NCBI RefSeq assembly: GCF_030815415.1
Contig: NZ_JAUSWW010000001.1
Coordinates: 5,890,001 to 5,954,000 of the forward strand
Source: Streptomyces canus
GTDB taxonomy: Bacteria; Actinomycetota; Actinomycetes; Streptomycetales; Streptomycetaceae
DNA: 64,000 nucleotides
Direction of reading: 5' to 3'
Shown piece by piece: positions 1 to 7,723 of the stretch. The notes beneath the pieces are model-generated. The model did not search any database. It was not told the DNA's origin and saw only the letters and a list, made by a program, of their open reading frames with translations. A program made the translations under genes and the position numbers. How positions within the stretch are numbered: the stretch's first letter is position 1; each line of letters starts with the position of its first letter.

Positions 1-99
1 TAGTCGAGCCAGTTAGTGGGGAGTCGCAGCTCGGCTGCTAGATATGTGTCTTTTGTGACGATTTGCATGGGCAGCCATTCAACCCTTCCGCTGGTGCAC

Positions 100-165
100 T
101 TTGTTTGATTCCGACGTTGACGTGACTGTCGAGTTATGGTTACTTGTGTTTAGTTCTGTTTGAGT
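100..165 (+). promoter_or_regulatory. gal operon upstream region with two TGTTTGA repeats
   Basis: This AT-richer stretch lies just before galT. It holds two near-identical words, TGTTTGATT at 102-110 and TGTTTGAGT at 157-165, about 55 bp apart, and a TTGACG hexamer at 117-122 that could be a -35 box. The paired words could be operator half-sites for a DeoR- or LacI-type sugar regulator, but this is inference; no regulator gene lies beside them. Positions 1-99 hold no gene I can support, only a small hairpin (GCAGC/GCTGC, 26-38). Confidence 0.4.
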
Positions 166-179
166 GAAGGAGTCCGGCG

Positions 180-1241
180 GTGAAGAAGACCTCGACCCGA
201 CTGGCCGACGGTCGCGAGCTCATCTACTACGACCTGCGCGACGACACCGTGCGGGACGCGGTGGACCGCCGTCCGCTGGACCGGACGGTCACCACGTCCG
301 AGGTCCGCCGTGACGTGCTGCTCGGCGACTCGGTCGCGATCGCCTCGCACCGCCAGGGCCGCACCTACCACCCGCCGGCCGACGAGTGCCCGCTGTGCCC
401 GTCGCAGGGCGACCGGCTCAGCGAGATCCCGGACTCGTCGTACGACGCCGTGGTCTTCGAGAACCGCTTCCCGTCCCTCGCCGGTGACTCCGGTCGCTGC
501 GAGGTCGTCTGCTTCACCTCGGACCACAACGCGTCCTTCGCGGACCTCACCGAGGAGCAGGTGCGGCTTGTCCTCGACGCGTGGACGGACCGGACGTCGG
601 AGTTGTCTCATCTGCCCTCCGTGGAACAGGTCTTCTGCTTCGAGAACCGCGGTGCCGAGATCGGTGTGACCTTGGGTCACCCGCATGGGCAGATCTACGC
701 GTACCCCTTCACCACGCCCCGCACCGCACTGACCCTGCGGTCGGTCGCCGCCCACAAGGAGGCGACGGGCGGGGAGAACCTCTTCGACGCCGTCCTGGAG
801 CGCGAACTCGCCGACGAGCGGGTCGTCCTGGAGGGTGAACACTGGGTGGCCTTCGTGCCGTACGCGGCGCACTGGCCGTACGAGGTCCACCTGTACCCGA
901 AGCGCCGGGTGCCGGATCTGCTGGGGCTCGACGAGGACGCGCGCTCAGAATTCCCCAAGGTTTATCTGGAACTCTTGAGGCGCTTCGACCGGATCTTCGG
1001 CGAAGGTGAGCCCCTCACGCCCTACATCGCGGCCTGGCACCAGGCCCCGTTCGGCGCGCTGGAGGAGTTCGAGGGCGTCAACCGTGACGACTTCGCGCTC
1101 CACCTCGAGCTTTTCACCATCCGCCGCACGCCCGGCAAGCTGAAGTTTCTCGCGGGTTCCGAGTCCGGCATGAACGTGTTCATCAACGACATCCGGCCGG
1201 AGGCCGCGGCCGAGCGACTGCGAGAGGTAGCGAGTTCATGA
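180..1241 (+). CDS. galT: Galactose-1-phosphate uridylyltransferase
   Basis: Second enzyme of the Leloir pathway: it swaps UMP between UDP-glucose and galactose-1-phosphate in the cytoplasm. The 353-residue length is normal for the family. The metal-binding pair CPLC (C70, C73) and the catalytic HPHGQ motif (H167-P-H169) are both present, followed by QIYAYPF. The GTG start at 180 has GAAGGAG 7-14 bases upstream. It is the first gene of a galT-galE-galK operon; its stop codon overlaps the galE start (ATGA). Expression is probably set by the AT-rich region immediately upstream. The assignment is secure from the motifs and the operon context. Confidence 0.97.
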   Translation: MKKTSTRLADGRELIYYDLRDDTVRDAVDRRPLDRTVTTSEVRRDVLLGDSVAIASHRQGRTYHPPADECPLCPSQGDRLSEIPDSSYDAVVFENRFPSLAGDSGRCEVVCFTSDHNASFADLTEEQVRLVLDAWTDRTSELSHLPSVEQVFCFENRGAEIGVTLGHPHGQIYAYPFTTPRTALTLRSVAAHKEATGGENLFDAVLERELADERVVLEGEHWVAFVPYAAHWPYEVHLYPKRRVPDLLGLDEDARSEFPKVYLELLRRFDRIFGEGEPLTPYIAAWHQAPFGALEEFEGVNRDDFALHLELFTIRRTPGKLKFLAGSESGMNVFINDIRPEAAAERLREVASS

Positions 1242-2212
1242 GCGGTAGGTACCTGGTCACCGGTGGCGCGGGCTATGTCGGCAGCGTGGTCGCCCAGCAT
1301 CTGCTGGAGGCGGGCCACGACGTCGTCGTCCTCGACAACCTGACGACGGGCTTCCGCGAGGGCGTCCCGGCGGGCGCGACCTTCATCGAGGGCGACATCC
1401 GCGACGCGGGCAAGTGGCTGGACGGCTCCTACGACGGAGTCCTGCACTTCGCCGCCTTCTCTCAGGTCGGCGAGTCGGTCGTGAAGCCCGAGAAGTACTG
1501 GGACAACAACGTCGGCGGCACCATGGCGCTGCTGGGCGCCATGCGCGAGGCCGGCGTGCGCAAGCTCGTCTTCTCCTCCACGGCCGCCACCTACGGCGAG
1601 CCGAAGGAGGTGCCGATCGTCGAGTCGGCACCGACCTCGCCGACCAACCCGTACGGCGCCTCGAAGCTCGCCGTCGACCACATGATCACCGGTGAGGCGG
1701 CCGCCCACGGTCTGGGCGCGGTGTCGCTGCGCTACTTCAACGTGGCGGGCGCGTACGGCCGGCAGGGCGAGCGCCACGACCCCGAGTCGCACCTCATCCC
1801 GCTGGTCCTCCAGGTCGCGCAGGGCAAGCGGGAGGCGATCTCCGTCTTCGGCGAGGACTACCCGACGCCGGACGGCACCTGCGTCCGCGACTACATCCAC
1901 GTCGCCGACCTGGCCGAGGCCCACCTGCTGGCGCTGAAGGCCGCGCAGCCGGGCGAGCACCTGATCTGCAACCTCGGCAACGGCGAGGGCTTCTCCGTCC
2001 GCCAGGTCATCGAGACCGTCCGCCAGGTCACCGGCCACCCGATCCCCGAGGTCGTGGCCCCCCGCCGCGGCGGCGACCCGGCGATCCTGGTGGCGTCGGC
2101 GCGGGCCGCGCGCGAGAAGCTGGGCTGGAACCCGTCCCGCGCGGACCTCGCGGGGATCGTCGCGGACGCGTGGGAGTTCGCGCAGAACATCGGCACAGCA
2201 AGGGAGCAGTAG
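1238..2212 (+). CDS. galE: UDP-glucose 4-epimerase
   Basis: NAD-dependent short-chain dehydrogenase/reductase of the extended type that interconverts UDP-galactose and UDP-glucose. It has the N-terminal dinucleotide-binding motif GGAGYVGS (residues 9-16), the catalytic Ser/Thr in SSTAATYG (about 113-120) and the YGASK active-site pair (Y139, K143). At 324 residues it is of normal length. The ATG at 1238 overlaps the galT stop by four bases, and its own TAG overlaps the galK GTG by one base, so the three genes are translationally coupled. Confidence 0.97.
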   Translation: MSGRYLVTGGAGYVGSVVAQHLLEAGHDVVVLDNLTTGFREGVPAGATFIEGDIRDAGKWLDGSYDGVLHFAAFSQVGESVVKPEKYWDNNVGGTMALLGAMREAGVRKLVFSSTAATYGEPKEVPIVESAPTSPTNPYGASKLAVDHMITGEAAAHGLGAVSLRYFNVAGAYGRQGERHDPESHLIPLVLQVAQGKREAISVFGEDYPTPDGTCVRDYIHVADLAEAHLLALKAAQPGEHLICNLGNGEGFSVRQVIETVRQVTGHPIPEVVAPRRGGDPAILVASARAAREKLGWNPSRADLAGIVADAWEFAQNIGTAREQ

Positions 2213-3363
2213 TGGGGCAGCAGGTGCGGGACGGATTCGTCGAGCTCTACGGAACCGAACCCGAAGGTGTCTGGTCGGCGCCGGGCCGCGTCAACCTCAT
2301 CGGTGAGCACACCGACTACAACGACGGCTTCGTGATGCCCTTCGCGCTGCCGCACACCGCCGTGGCGGCGGTCTCGCGGCGCACGGACGGCATCCTGCGG
2401 CTGCACTCCGCGGACGTCGAGGGCGGGGTCGTGGAGCTGACGCTCGACGCCCTGACCCCGGAGTCCGACAAGAACTGGACGGCGTACCCGGCGGGTGTCC
2501 TGTGGGCCCTGCGCGAGGCCGGCCACCCGGTGACCGGCGCCGACATCCATCTGTCGTCGACGGTCCCGTCGGGCGCGGGCCTGTCCTCGTCGGCGGCGCT
2601 GGAGGTCGTGGTGGCCCTGGCCGTCAACGACCTGTTCGAACTCGGTCTGCAGCGCTGGCAGCTGGCCCGCCTGTGCCAGCGCGGGGAGAACGTCTACGTC
2701 GGCGCCCCGACCGGCATCATGGACCAGACCGCCTCGGCCTGCTGCGAGGACGGCCACGCGCTGTTCCTCGACACCCGCGACCTGTCCCAGAAGCAGATCC
2801 CCCTCGACCTGGCGGCCGAGGGCATGCGTCTGCTGGTCGTCGACACCCAGGTCAAGCACTCCCACAGCGAGGGCGAGTACGGCAAGCGCCGCGCGGGCTG
2901 CGAGAAGGGTGCGGCACTGCTGGACGTGGACGCGCTGCGGGACGTGCCGTACGGCGAACTGGACGCGGCGCTGGCCCGGTTGGGCGACGAGGAAGAGGTC
3001 GTACGGCTGGTGCGTCACGTCGTGACGGAGGACGAGCGCGTCGAGCGCGTCGTCGGGCTGCTGGAGTCGGGCGACGTCCGCGCCATCGGCCCGGTCCTGG
3101 TCGAGGGCCACGCCTCCCTGCGCGACGACTTCCGTATCTCCTGCCCGGAGCTGGACCTGGTCGTCGACACGGCCCTCGCCTCGGGAGCCCTGGGCGCCCG
3201 GATGACCGGTGGCGGCTTCGGCGGCTCGGCGATCGTGCTGGCGGACGTCGCCGACGTGAACACCATCACCAAGGCGGTGGAGGAGGCCTTCGCCGCGGCC
3301 GGGTTCACGGCGCCCCGCGTCTTCGAGGCGGTGCCTTCGCCGGGGGCCCGCAGGCTCTCCTGA
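2212..3363 (+). CDS. galK: Galactokinase
   Basis: GHMP-family kinase that phosphorylates galactose with ATP, the first step of the Leloir pathway. The galactokinase signature PGRVNLIGEHTDYNDG lies at residues 24-39, the ATP-binding glycine/serine loop SGAGLSSSAA at about 120-130, and the C-terminal GGGFGGSAI motif is also present. I chose the GTG at 2212, which overlaps the galE stop by one base and has AAGGGAG at 2200-2206; a longer in-frame start at 2170 lies inside galE and lacks a ribosome site. The product is 383 residues. Last gene of the operon; a hairpin follows at once. Confidence 0.96.
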   Translation: MGQQVRDGFVELYGTEPEGVWSAPGRVNLIGEHTDYNDGFVMPFALPHTAVAAVSRRTDGILRLHSADVEGGVVELTLDALTPESDKNWTAYPAGVLWALREAGHPVTGADIHLSSTVPSGAGLSSSAALEVVVALAVNDLFELGLQRWQLARLCQRGENVYVGAPTGIMDQTASACCEDGHALFLDTRDLSQKQIPLDLAAEGMRLLVVDTQVKHSHSEGEYGKRRAGCEKGAALLDVDALRDVPYGELDAALARLGDEEEVVRLVRHVVTEDERVERVVGLLESGDVRAIGPVLVEGHASLRDDFRISCPELDLVVDTALASGALGARMTGGGFGGSAIVLADVADVNTITKAVEEAFAAAGFTAPRVFEAVPSPGARRLS

Positions 3364-3377
3364 CGTTCGCTGCTCCC

Positions 3378-3413
3378 GTCGGCCCCGTGCTCTTCGCCGA
3401 GCGCGGGGCCGAC
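3378..3413 (+). terminator. Hairpin terminator after galK
   Basis: A 15-base stem with one mismatch (arms 3378-3392 and 3399-3413, starting GTCGGCCCCG) encloses a 6-base loop directly after the galK stop. There is no T-run, as is common in Streptomyces. It probably ends the gal operon. Confidence 0.7.
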
Positions 3414-3573
3414 CCATGTGCTGCCCCTGTGCTGCCCGCGTGCGAACACGTTGTGGGGATTGTCGCCGGGTCGTCCCGGTCGTGCCCGGTCGGTAACCGG
3501 CCCGCGACTCCCCCCGCAGAACCGCCCGTTCTGTGTGACGGTGGGCATATCGCCGTGAGCGGAGGGGGAATTC

Positions 3574-4254
3574 ATGGCTGTGCAGGACGGTCCTCATCAG
3601 GCGTCGCCGCGCAAGGAGCCGGGATGTCTCAGGGGCCTGGTGGCTCTGGTCGTGTTCGTCGGGATCATCTACGCGATCTGGTGGTTCACGGGCGGCAGGG
3701 ACGGCGACGACGAGGCCTCCTCCACGCCGTCCGTGTCCGCCTCGGCCACCGGGGACCGCGGCGGCAGTTCGGGGGAGTGGAAGGCCGGGGACTGCGGCGG
3801 TCCCGACCCGGACCGGGCTCCCGACGGGTACGAGGCGTACGACTGCGGCGACCCCGACGCCACCTTCAGGGCGCTGAAGATCATGGACGGCAGCATCCTG
3901 CCCGCCGCGGTCCAGTGCCCGGCGGGGACGGACGTGATCATCGAGGTGTCGATGAACTCCGGGTCCGACGTGAAGCCGAGCGGCGGCATCCCCACCGACA
4001 CCGTCTGCGGGCGCAACCTCTCGGGCGACCACCCCGGCGACGCGGGCGCGGGCGGCGGGCAGCTGGTGAAGGGGGACTGTGTCACGGCGGACGTCGAGGA
4101 GATCGCGTGCGACCAGGCGGGTCCCGGTGACCTCAAGGTGCTCGGGCTCGTCGACGCCGGTTCCGCCCGCTGCCCCTCCGGCACCACCGACCCCATCCGG
4201 CTGACGATCGTGGTGGGACGGCCGTACGACACCGTCTGCGGCCGCGAGCCCTAG
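3574..4254 (+). CDS. Membrane-anchored protein with duplicated Cys-containing domain (LppU/SCO3897-like)
   Basis: A 226-residue protein of unknown function. A short basic N-terminus is followed by one membrane segment (residues about 19-38, GLVALVVFVGIIYAIWW), then a Ser/Thr/Asp-rich linker and an extracytoplasmic part built from two similar halves, each opening with a Gly-Asp-Cys turn (AGDCGG, KGDCVT) and ending in a D-T-V-C-G-R motif. The spaced cysteines suggest disulfides outside the cell. This resembles the LppU/SCO3897 group of actinobacterial exported proteins; that is pattern recognition, not a search result. The ATG has GGAGGGGG upstream. Its stop codon overlaps that of the convergent acetyltransferase gene (shared CTAG). 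Confidence 0.75.
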   Translation: MAVQDGPHQASPRKEPGCLRGLVALVVFVGIIYAIWWFTGGRDGDDEASSTPSVSASATGDRGGSSGEWKAGDCGGPDPDRAPDGYEAYDCGDPDATFRALKIMDGSILPAAVQCPAGTDVIIEVSMNSGSDVKPSGGIPTDTVCGRNLSGDHPGDAGAGGGQLVKGDCVTADVEEIACDQAGPGDLKVLGLVDAGSARCPSGTTDPIRLTIVVGRPYDTVCGREP

Positions 4255-4694
4255 CCGATCCGCTTCGTCAGCGTGTACTCGGTGACCCCCGGCGGATAGT
4301 CGGGGATCACGCACACCACCTCGTACCCCCGCTTCCGGTAGAACTCCGGTGCCTGGAAGTCCCAGGTCTCCAGGCGGGAGTTCACACACCCGCGCTCGTC
4401 GCGGGAGAGGGACTCCGCCGTCGCGAGCAATTGCGAACCGAGGCCCGCCCCGCGCCACCGGCCGTCCACCCACAGGTACGTCACGTGCAGCCACGTCGTC
4501 CAGGTGTGGCCGACCAGACCGCCCGCCAGTTCGCCCGTCCCGTCCAATGCCCAGACGTGGAGCGGAAGTTCCCGTTCACCTGGGGTTCCGCGCAGGGCGC
4601 GCAGGACCGGGGAGGCCGCCGTGTTCGCGTCGCGGAGCCGTCTGTGGAGCAGATCACGTCGGCCTCTGTCGACTTCTGTCTCAATGCGAAACAT
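4251..4694 (-). CDS. GNAT-family N-acetyltransferase
   Basis: About 147 residues with the GNAT acetyl-CoA-binding pattern RWRGAGLGSQLL preceded by a beta-strand (HVTYLWVD), and the C-terminal FYRKRGYEVV motif usual for these enzymes. The substrate cannot be told from sequence. Two in-frame ATGs are possible, at 4706 and 4694; neither has a strong ribosome site, but GGTGAG precedes the second at a workable distance. The gene converges on the upstream membrane protein with overlapping stop codons and is divergent from the response regulator gene. Confidence 0.85.
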   Translation of the reverse strand: MFRIETEVDRGRRDLLHRRLRDANTAASPVLRALRGTPGERELPLHVWALDGTGELAGGLVGHTWTTWLHVTYLWVDGRWRGAGLGSQLLATAESLSRDERGCVNSRLETWDFQAPEFYRKRGYEVVCVIPDYPPGVTEYTLTKRIG

Positions 4695-4764
4695 GCGGCT
4701 CACCATAAACGTGCTGGACAGCCAGTTCTGCAAATTACCTTCCGCTCCCGGCCCCCGGCCGTAC

Positions 4765-4805
4765 CCTGATGAACAGCACCGGTGGGGGCCGGTGCTGATC
4801 AGGGG
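4765..4805. repeat. Long inverted repeat between divergent genes
   Basis: CCCTGAT + CAGCACCGG at 4765-4783 pairs with CCGGTGCTG + ATCAGGG at 4790-4805 around a 6-base loop, with a 3-base bulge in the left arm. It lies about 70 bases upstream of the acetyltransferase start and 160 bases upstream of the response regulator. It could be a transcript hairpin or an operator. Confidence 0.6.
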
Positions 4806-4816
4806 GCGAGACAGTC

Positions 4817-4896
4817 GGGTACGACGCCCGAAGTGGGGGTAACAGTTCGTGCACGGCGGCGGCCGTGCGGCCATCGCGCTTCGGACGTCGTACCCG
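4817..4896. repeat. Spaced 11-bp inverted repeat upstream of response regulator
   Basis: CGGGTACGACG at 4817-4827 is repeated in exact inverted form (CGTCGTACCCG) at 4886-4896, 58 bases apart. The second copy lies about 70 bp before the response regulator start. Two such half-sites could support DNA looping or dimer-of-dimer binding. The function is unknown. Confidence 0.5.
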
Positions 4897-4964
4897 CGCC
4901 GGTCTTTCCGTCTCCCGACGATGGGGTATCCCCTGCTCTTACAGAGCTTGGGGAAGGGGGTTTC

Positions 4965-5732
4965 GTGGTTCGCATCCGAGTCCTGGTAGTCGACGACCAT
5001 CGCATTTTCGCCGAGTCGCTCGCCGCAGCTCTGGCGGCCGAGCCCGATGTCGACGTATCCGCCGCAGGCAGCGGTCCCGCCGCGCTGCGCAGTCTGGAGC
5101 GCGCGGCCGCCGAGGGGCGCCGCTACGACGTGCTGCTCGTCGACGCCGACCTGGGCGGCAACGTCCAGGGCATCCGGCCGGCCGTGCCCGTACAGGAGGG
5201 CAATGAGGACGGGCTCGTCGACGGCATCTCGCTGGTGGTCGGGGTGCGTTCCGCGCAGCCCGGCGTACGCATCGTCGTCCTGGCCGAGAAGGACGACCAG
5301 CGGCGTGCCGCGCTCGCCCTGCAGGCCGGGGCGTCGGGGTGGGTGGCCAAGGACTGTTCGCTGTCCAGACTGCTGACCGTCATACGAGGGGTGCTGCGGG
5401 ACGAGACGCATCTGCCGCCCGCCCTGCTCACGGGGGTTCTCAGGGAGCTCACCGCCGCTCGCAAGCACCGCACCGAGAGCGAGCGGCTCGTCGAGTCCCT
5501 GACCCCGCGCGAGCGGGAGGTGCTGCGGTGCATGGTCGCCGGTCTGGGCAGAAAGGCCGTCGCCGAGCGGCTGTTCCTCTCGCCGCACACCGTCCGCACC
5601 CATATGCAGAACGTCCTCGGCAAGCTGGGCGTGCACTCCACGCTGGCCGCCGTCGCGCTCGCCCGCCGTGCCGGGGTCGGACCCGCCGACCTAGCCGGGG
5701 ATGTTGTCGAACGGGGCGGTCAACTGGCGTAG
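4965..5732 (+). CDS. LuxR/NarL-family response regulator
   Basis: A 255-residue DNA-binding response regulator. The receiver starts VRIRVLVVDDHR (acidic pair D10, D11) with the phospho-acceptor D60 in DVLLVDAD and the conserved K129 in GWVAKD. The NarL-type helix-turn-helix occupies about 178-236 (LTPREREVLRCMVAG through VRTHMQNVLGKLGVHS). Two oddities: the stretch after D60 carries an extra ~20-residue loop (GNVQGIRPAVPVQEGNEDG), and the usual Ser/Thr of the switch is Ala (VVLAEKD). No histidine kinase is adjacent. The GTG at 4965 was chosen because GAAGGGGG precedes it; longer starts run through the inverted repeats. Its 3' end overlaps the convergent MarR gene by 42 bases. Confidence 0.9.
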   Translation: MVRIRVLVVDDHRIFAESLAAALAAEPDVDVSAAGSGPAALRSLERAAAEGRRYDVLLVDADLGGNVQGIRPAVPVQEGNEDGLVDGISLVVGVRSAQPGVRIVVLAEKDDQRRAALALQAGASGWVAKDCSLSRLLTVIRGVLRDETHLPPALLTGVLRELTAARKHRTESERLVESLTPREREVLRCMVAGLGRKAVAERLFLSPHTVRTHMQNVLGKLGVHSTLAAVALARRAGVGPADLAGDVVERGGQLA

Positions 5733-6189
5733 CAACCCGGCCAGTTCGCCCCGCTGGGCCCGGGAGAGTTCCGCGAGGATCGCGCGTTCCTGGTCGAGCA
5801 GTCCGGCGAGGGCCTGATCCGCGCGGTCCTGGCCCTCGTCCGTCAGCCGGACCAGCACACCACGCCGGTCCGAGGGGTCCGGCAGACGCTCCACCAGGCC
5901 CTTCTTGGTCAGCCGGTCGATGCGGTTGGTCATCGTGCCCGAGGTGACCAGCGTCTGTGTGAGCAGCTGCCCCGGGGAGAGCTGATACGGGGTTCCCGCG
6001 CGCCCGCAGCGCGGTGAGGACGTCGAACTCCCACGGCTCCAGGCTGTGCTCGGCGAAGGCCAGTCGACGTGCCCGGTCCAGGTGCCGGGCCAGTCTGCTC
6101 ACCCGGCTGAGCACCTCGAGCGGTTCCACGTCGAGGTCAGGGCGCTCCCGGCGCCATGCTGCGACCAGCCGATCGACCTCGTCCTCCAT
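5691..6189 (-). pseudogene. MarR-family regulator, disrupted by a +1 frameshift
   Basis: Read from the ATG at 6189 the first half is a MarR N-terminus (VDRLVAAWRRERPDL, LEPWEFDVLTALR) that runs out of register near 5990. The second half, in another frame, is a clean MarR winged helix and C-terminus (TNRIDRLTKKGLVERLPDPSDRRG...). Removing one base from the GGGG run at 5989-5992 (plus strand) joins the halves as GNPYQLSPGQLLTQTLVTSG, exactly the family pattern, and gives a 165-residue protein of normal MarR length. So the gene is either recently inactivated or the assembly has one extra G. It would be a repressor of the divergent methyltransferase gene. Its 3' end overlaps the response regulator gene by 42 bases. 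Confidence 0.85.
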
Positions 6190-6220
6190 GGCGATCAGTC
6201 TAGTGGTTGTGTCGATGTGG

Positions 6221-6254
6221 AGTCTCTTGATGTGAAGTCTCTTGACGTCGAGAT
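6221..6254. promoter_or_regulatory. Probable MarR operator between divergent genes
   Basis: AGTCTCTTGA occurs twice, at 6221-6230 and 6236-6245, and the second copy is part of an imperfect palindrome CTCTTGACGTCGAGAT (6239-6254, 6 of 8 half-site positions matching). It lies between the MarR start (6189) and the methyltransferase start (6278), the normal place for an autoregulatory MarR site. The binding is inferred. Confidence 0.55.
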
Positions 6255-6277
6255 AAATCGGGGGTCACAGTGGATCC

Positions 6278-7075
6278 ATGACGACTTGGGACCCCGCCCA
6301 GTACCTGCGCCACGCCGACCACCGCGCCCGCCCCTTCGCGGACCTCCTCGCGCGCGTCCCCGGCCTGCCCACCGAGGCGGCGCCCCGCATCGCCGACCTC
6401 GGCTGCGGCCCCGGCAACGTCACCGCAGTCCTCGCCGACCGCTGGCCCACCGCCCGCGTCACCGGCTACGACAACTCGCCCGAGATGCTCGACCGGGCCC
6501 GCACCGAGCACGAGGGCCCCACACCGGGCGGCGGCCGCCTCGACTTCGCCCACGCCGACGTCCGCACCTGGACGCCCGCACAGCCGTACGACCTCATCGT
6601 CAGCAACGCCACGCTGCAGTGGGTCCCCGGCCATGTGGAGCGCTTCGCCGACTGGATCGCGGGGCTCGCGCCGGGCGGCACCTTCGCCTTCCAGGTGCCC
6701 GGGAACTTCGGCGCCCCCAGCCACCAGCTGATGCGCGAACTCGCCCACACCAGCGGCCTCGGCGACCTCCTGCGCCACGACGACGCCGTCCTCACCCCCG
6801 AGACCTATTTGGAGCACCTGACCGCCCTCGGCTGCACGGCCGACGTGTGGGAGACGACGTACATCCATCTCCTCACCGGCGAGGACCCCGTCCTCGACTG
6901 GGTGAAGGGAACGGGACTGCGACCCGTCCTCACCGCGCTGGCCGACGAACCGCGGACCCGCGACGACTTCGTGAGCCGCTACCGGGACGCCCTGCGCAAG
7001 GCCTATCCGGCGGGACCGCACGGCACCCTCTTCCCGTTCCGCCGGATCTTCGCCGTCGCCCGCAAGGGGCAGTGA
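6278..7075 (+). CDS. tam: Trans-aconitate 2-methyltransferase-like SAM methyltransferase
   Basis: A 265-residue class I methyltransferase. The SAM-binding motif IADLGCGPGNVT is at about residues 38-49, and the start MTTWDPAQYLRHADHRARPFADLLARV is characteristic of the Tam group, which methylates trans-aconitate to detoxify a spontaneous by-product of the citric acid cycle. It also has the ATLQWVPGH segment after motif III. The symbol is by resemblance only. The ATG at 6278 lies 23 bases after the putative MarR site; the gene overlaps the next one by one base (TGATG), so the two form an operon. Confidence 0.85.
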   Translation: MTTWDPAQYLRHADHRARPFADLLARVPGLPTEAAPRIADLGCGPGNVTAVLADRWPTARVTGYDNSPEMLDRARTEHEGPTPGGGRLDFAHADVRTWTPAQPYDLIVSNATLQWVPGHVERFADWIAGLAPGGTFAFQVPGNFGAPSHQLMRELAHTSGLGDLLRHDDAVLTPETYLEHLTALGCTADVWETTYIHLLTGEDPVLDWVKGTGLRPVLTALADEPRTRDDFVSRYRDALRKAYPAGPHGTLFPFRRIFAVARKGQ

Positions 7076-7437
7076 TGCTCACCGGGGTCGACCACGTCCA
7101 GCTCGCCGCGCCGCCGGGCTCCGAGGACCGGCTGCGGGCGTACTACGCCGGCGTGCTCGGCATGGCGGAGATCCCCAAGCCGCCGGTGCTCGCCGCGCGC
7201 GGCGGGTGCTGGTTCCGGGCGGGGGCCGTGCAACTGCATCTGGGGATCGAGGACGACTTCAGACCCGCCGGGAAGGCCCACCCCGGGCTGCGGGTCACGG
7301 ACATCGAGACCTACGCCGCCCGGCTCCGGGCCCGCGGCGCCGAGGTGATCTGGGACGCGGACCTGCCGGGACACCGGCGCTTTTACTCCCACGACCCCGT
7401 CGGCAACCGGCTGGAGTTTCTGGAGCCGGTTGTTTGA
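7075..7437 (+). CDS. VOC/glyoxalase-family protein
   Basis: A 120-residue vicinal-oxygen-chelate fold protein (GVDHVQLAAPPGSEDRLRAYY at the N-terminus, then LHLGIEDDFRPAGKAHPGLRV, ending YSHDPVGNRLEFLEP). The N-terminal His, the central HLG and the C-terminal Glu in RLEFLEP are at the usual metal-ligand positions. Substrate unknown. The ATG overlaps the methyltransferase stop, so it is co-transcribed and probably under the same MarR control. Confidence 0.88.
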   Translation: MLTGVDHVQLAAPPGSEDRLRAYYAGVLGMAEIPKPPVLAARGGCWFRAGAVQLHLGIEDDFRPAGKAHPGLRVTDIETYAARLRARGAEVIWDADLPGHRRFYSHDPVGNRLEFLEPVV

Positions 7438-7503
7438 GCCCTCCGCAGCGGGCCACTCGCCGGAGTGACAGTGGGAAGAAGATCCAGCCCGGGAGTGAGT
7501 GAC

Positions 7504-7677
7504 GTGGCGAAGGAACAGAAGGCCCGCGCGAAGAAGGAACAGGCCAAGGGCAAGGCCAAGGAGACCATGGGCCGCGCGGTCGGCAACGAGCGGATGGAAG
7601 CCGAGGGCCGCGCCGGACAGGGCAAGGGCGACGTGCGTCAGGCCAAGGAGAAGACCAAGGACGCCTTCAAGCACTGA
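7504..7677 (+). CDS. CsbD-like small stress protein
   Basis: A 57-residue, highly charged protein (about a quarter Lys) with the CsbD pattern: AKGKAKETMGRAVGNERMEAEGRAGQGKGDVRQAKEKTKDAF. CsbD family members are stress-induced proteins of unknown biochemical role; in Bacillus the founder is a sigma-B target. The GTG at 7504 is preceded by GGGAG. It stands alone, with a hairpin shared with the convergent tetR end. Confidence 0.85.
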   Translation: MAKEQKARAKKEQAKGKAKETMGRAVGNERMEAEGRAGQGKGDVRQAKEKTKDAFKH

Positions 7678-7687
7678 CGTGACCCCG

Positions 7688-7723
7688 TAGGGCGCCGCAG
7701 GACTCAGCTCTTGCGGCGCCCTA
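7688..7723. terminator. Bidirectional terminator embedded in the tetR 3' end
   Basis: A perfect 12-base stem (TAGGGCGCCGCA at 7688-7699, its complement at 7712-7723) with a 12-base loop. The right arm lies inside the last codons of the convergent tetR gene, so the hairpin can serve both transcripts. Confidence 0.75.

Noticed and set aside
1891..4494. 867-codon minus-strand open frame antisense to galE-galK
   Set aside because: It is an Arg/Gly/Val/Asp-rich shadow of the plus-strand genes caused by high GC; no family motif, and galE/galK are certain.
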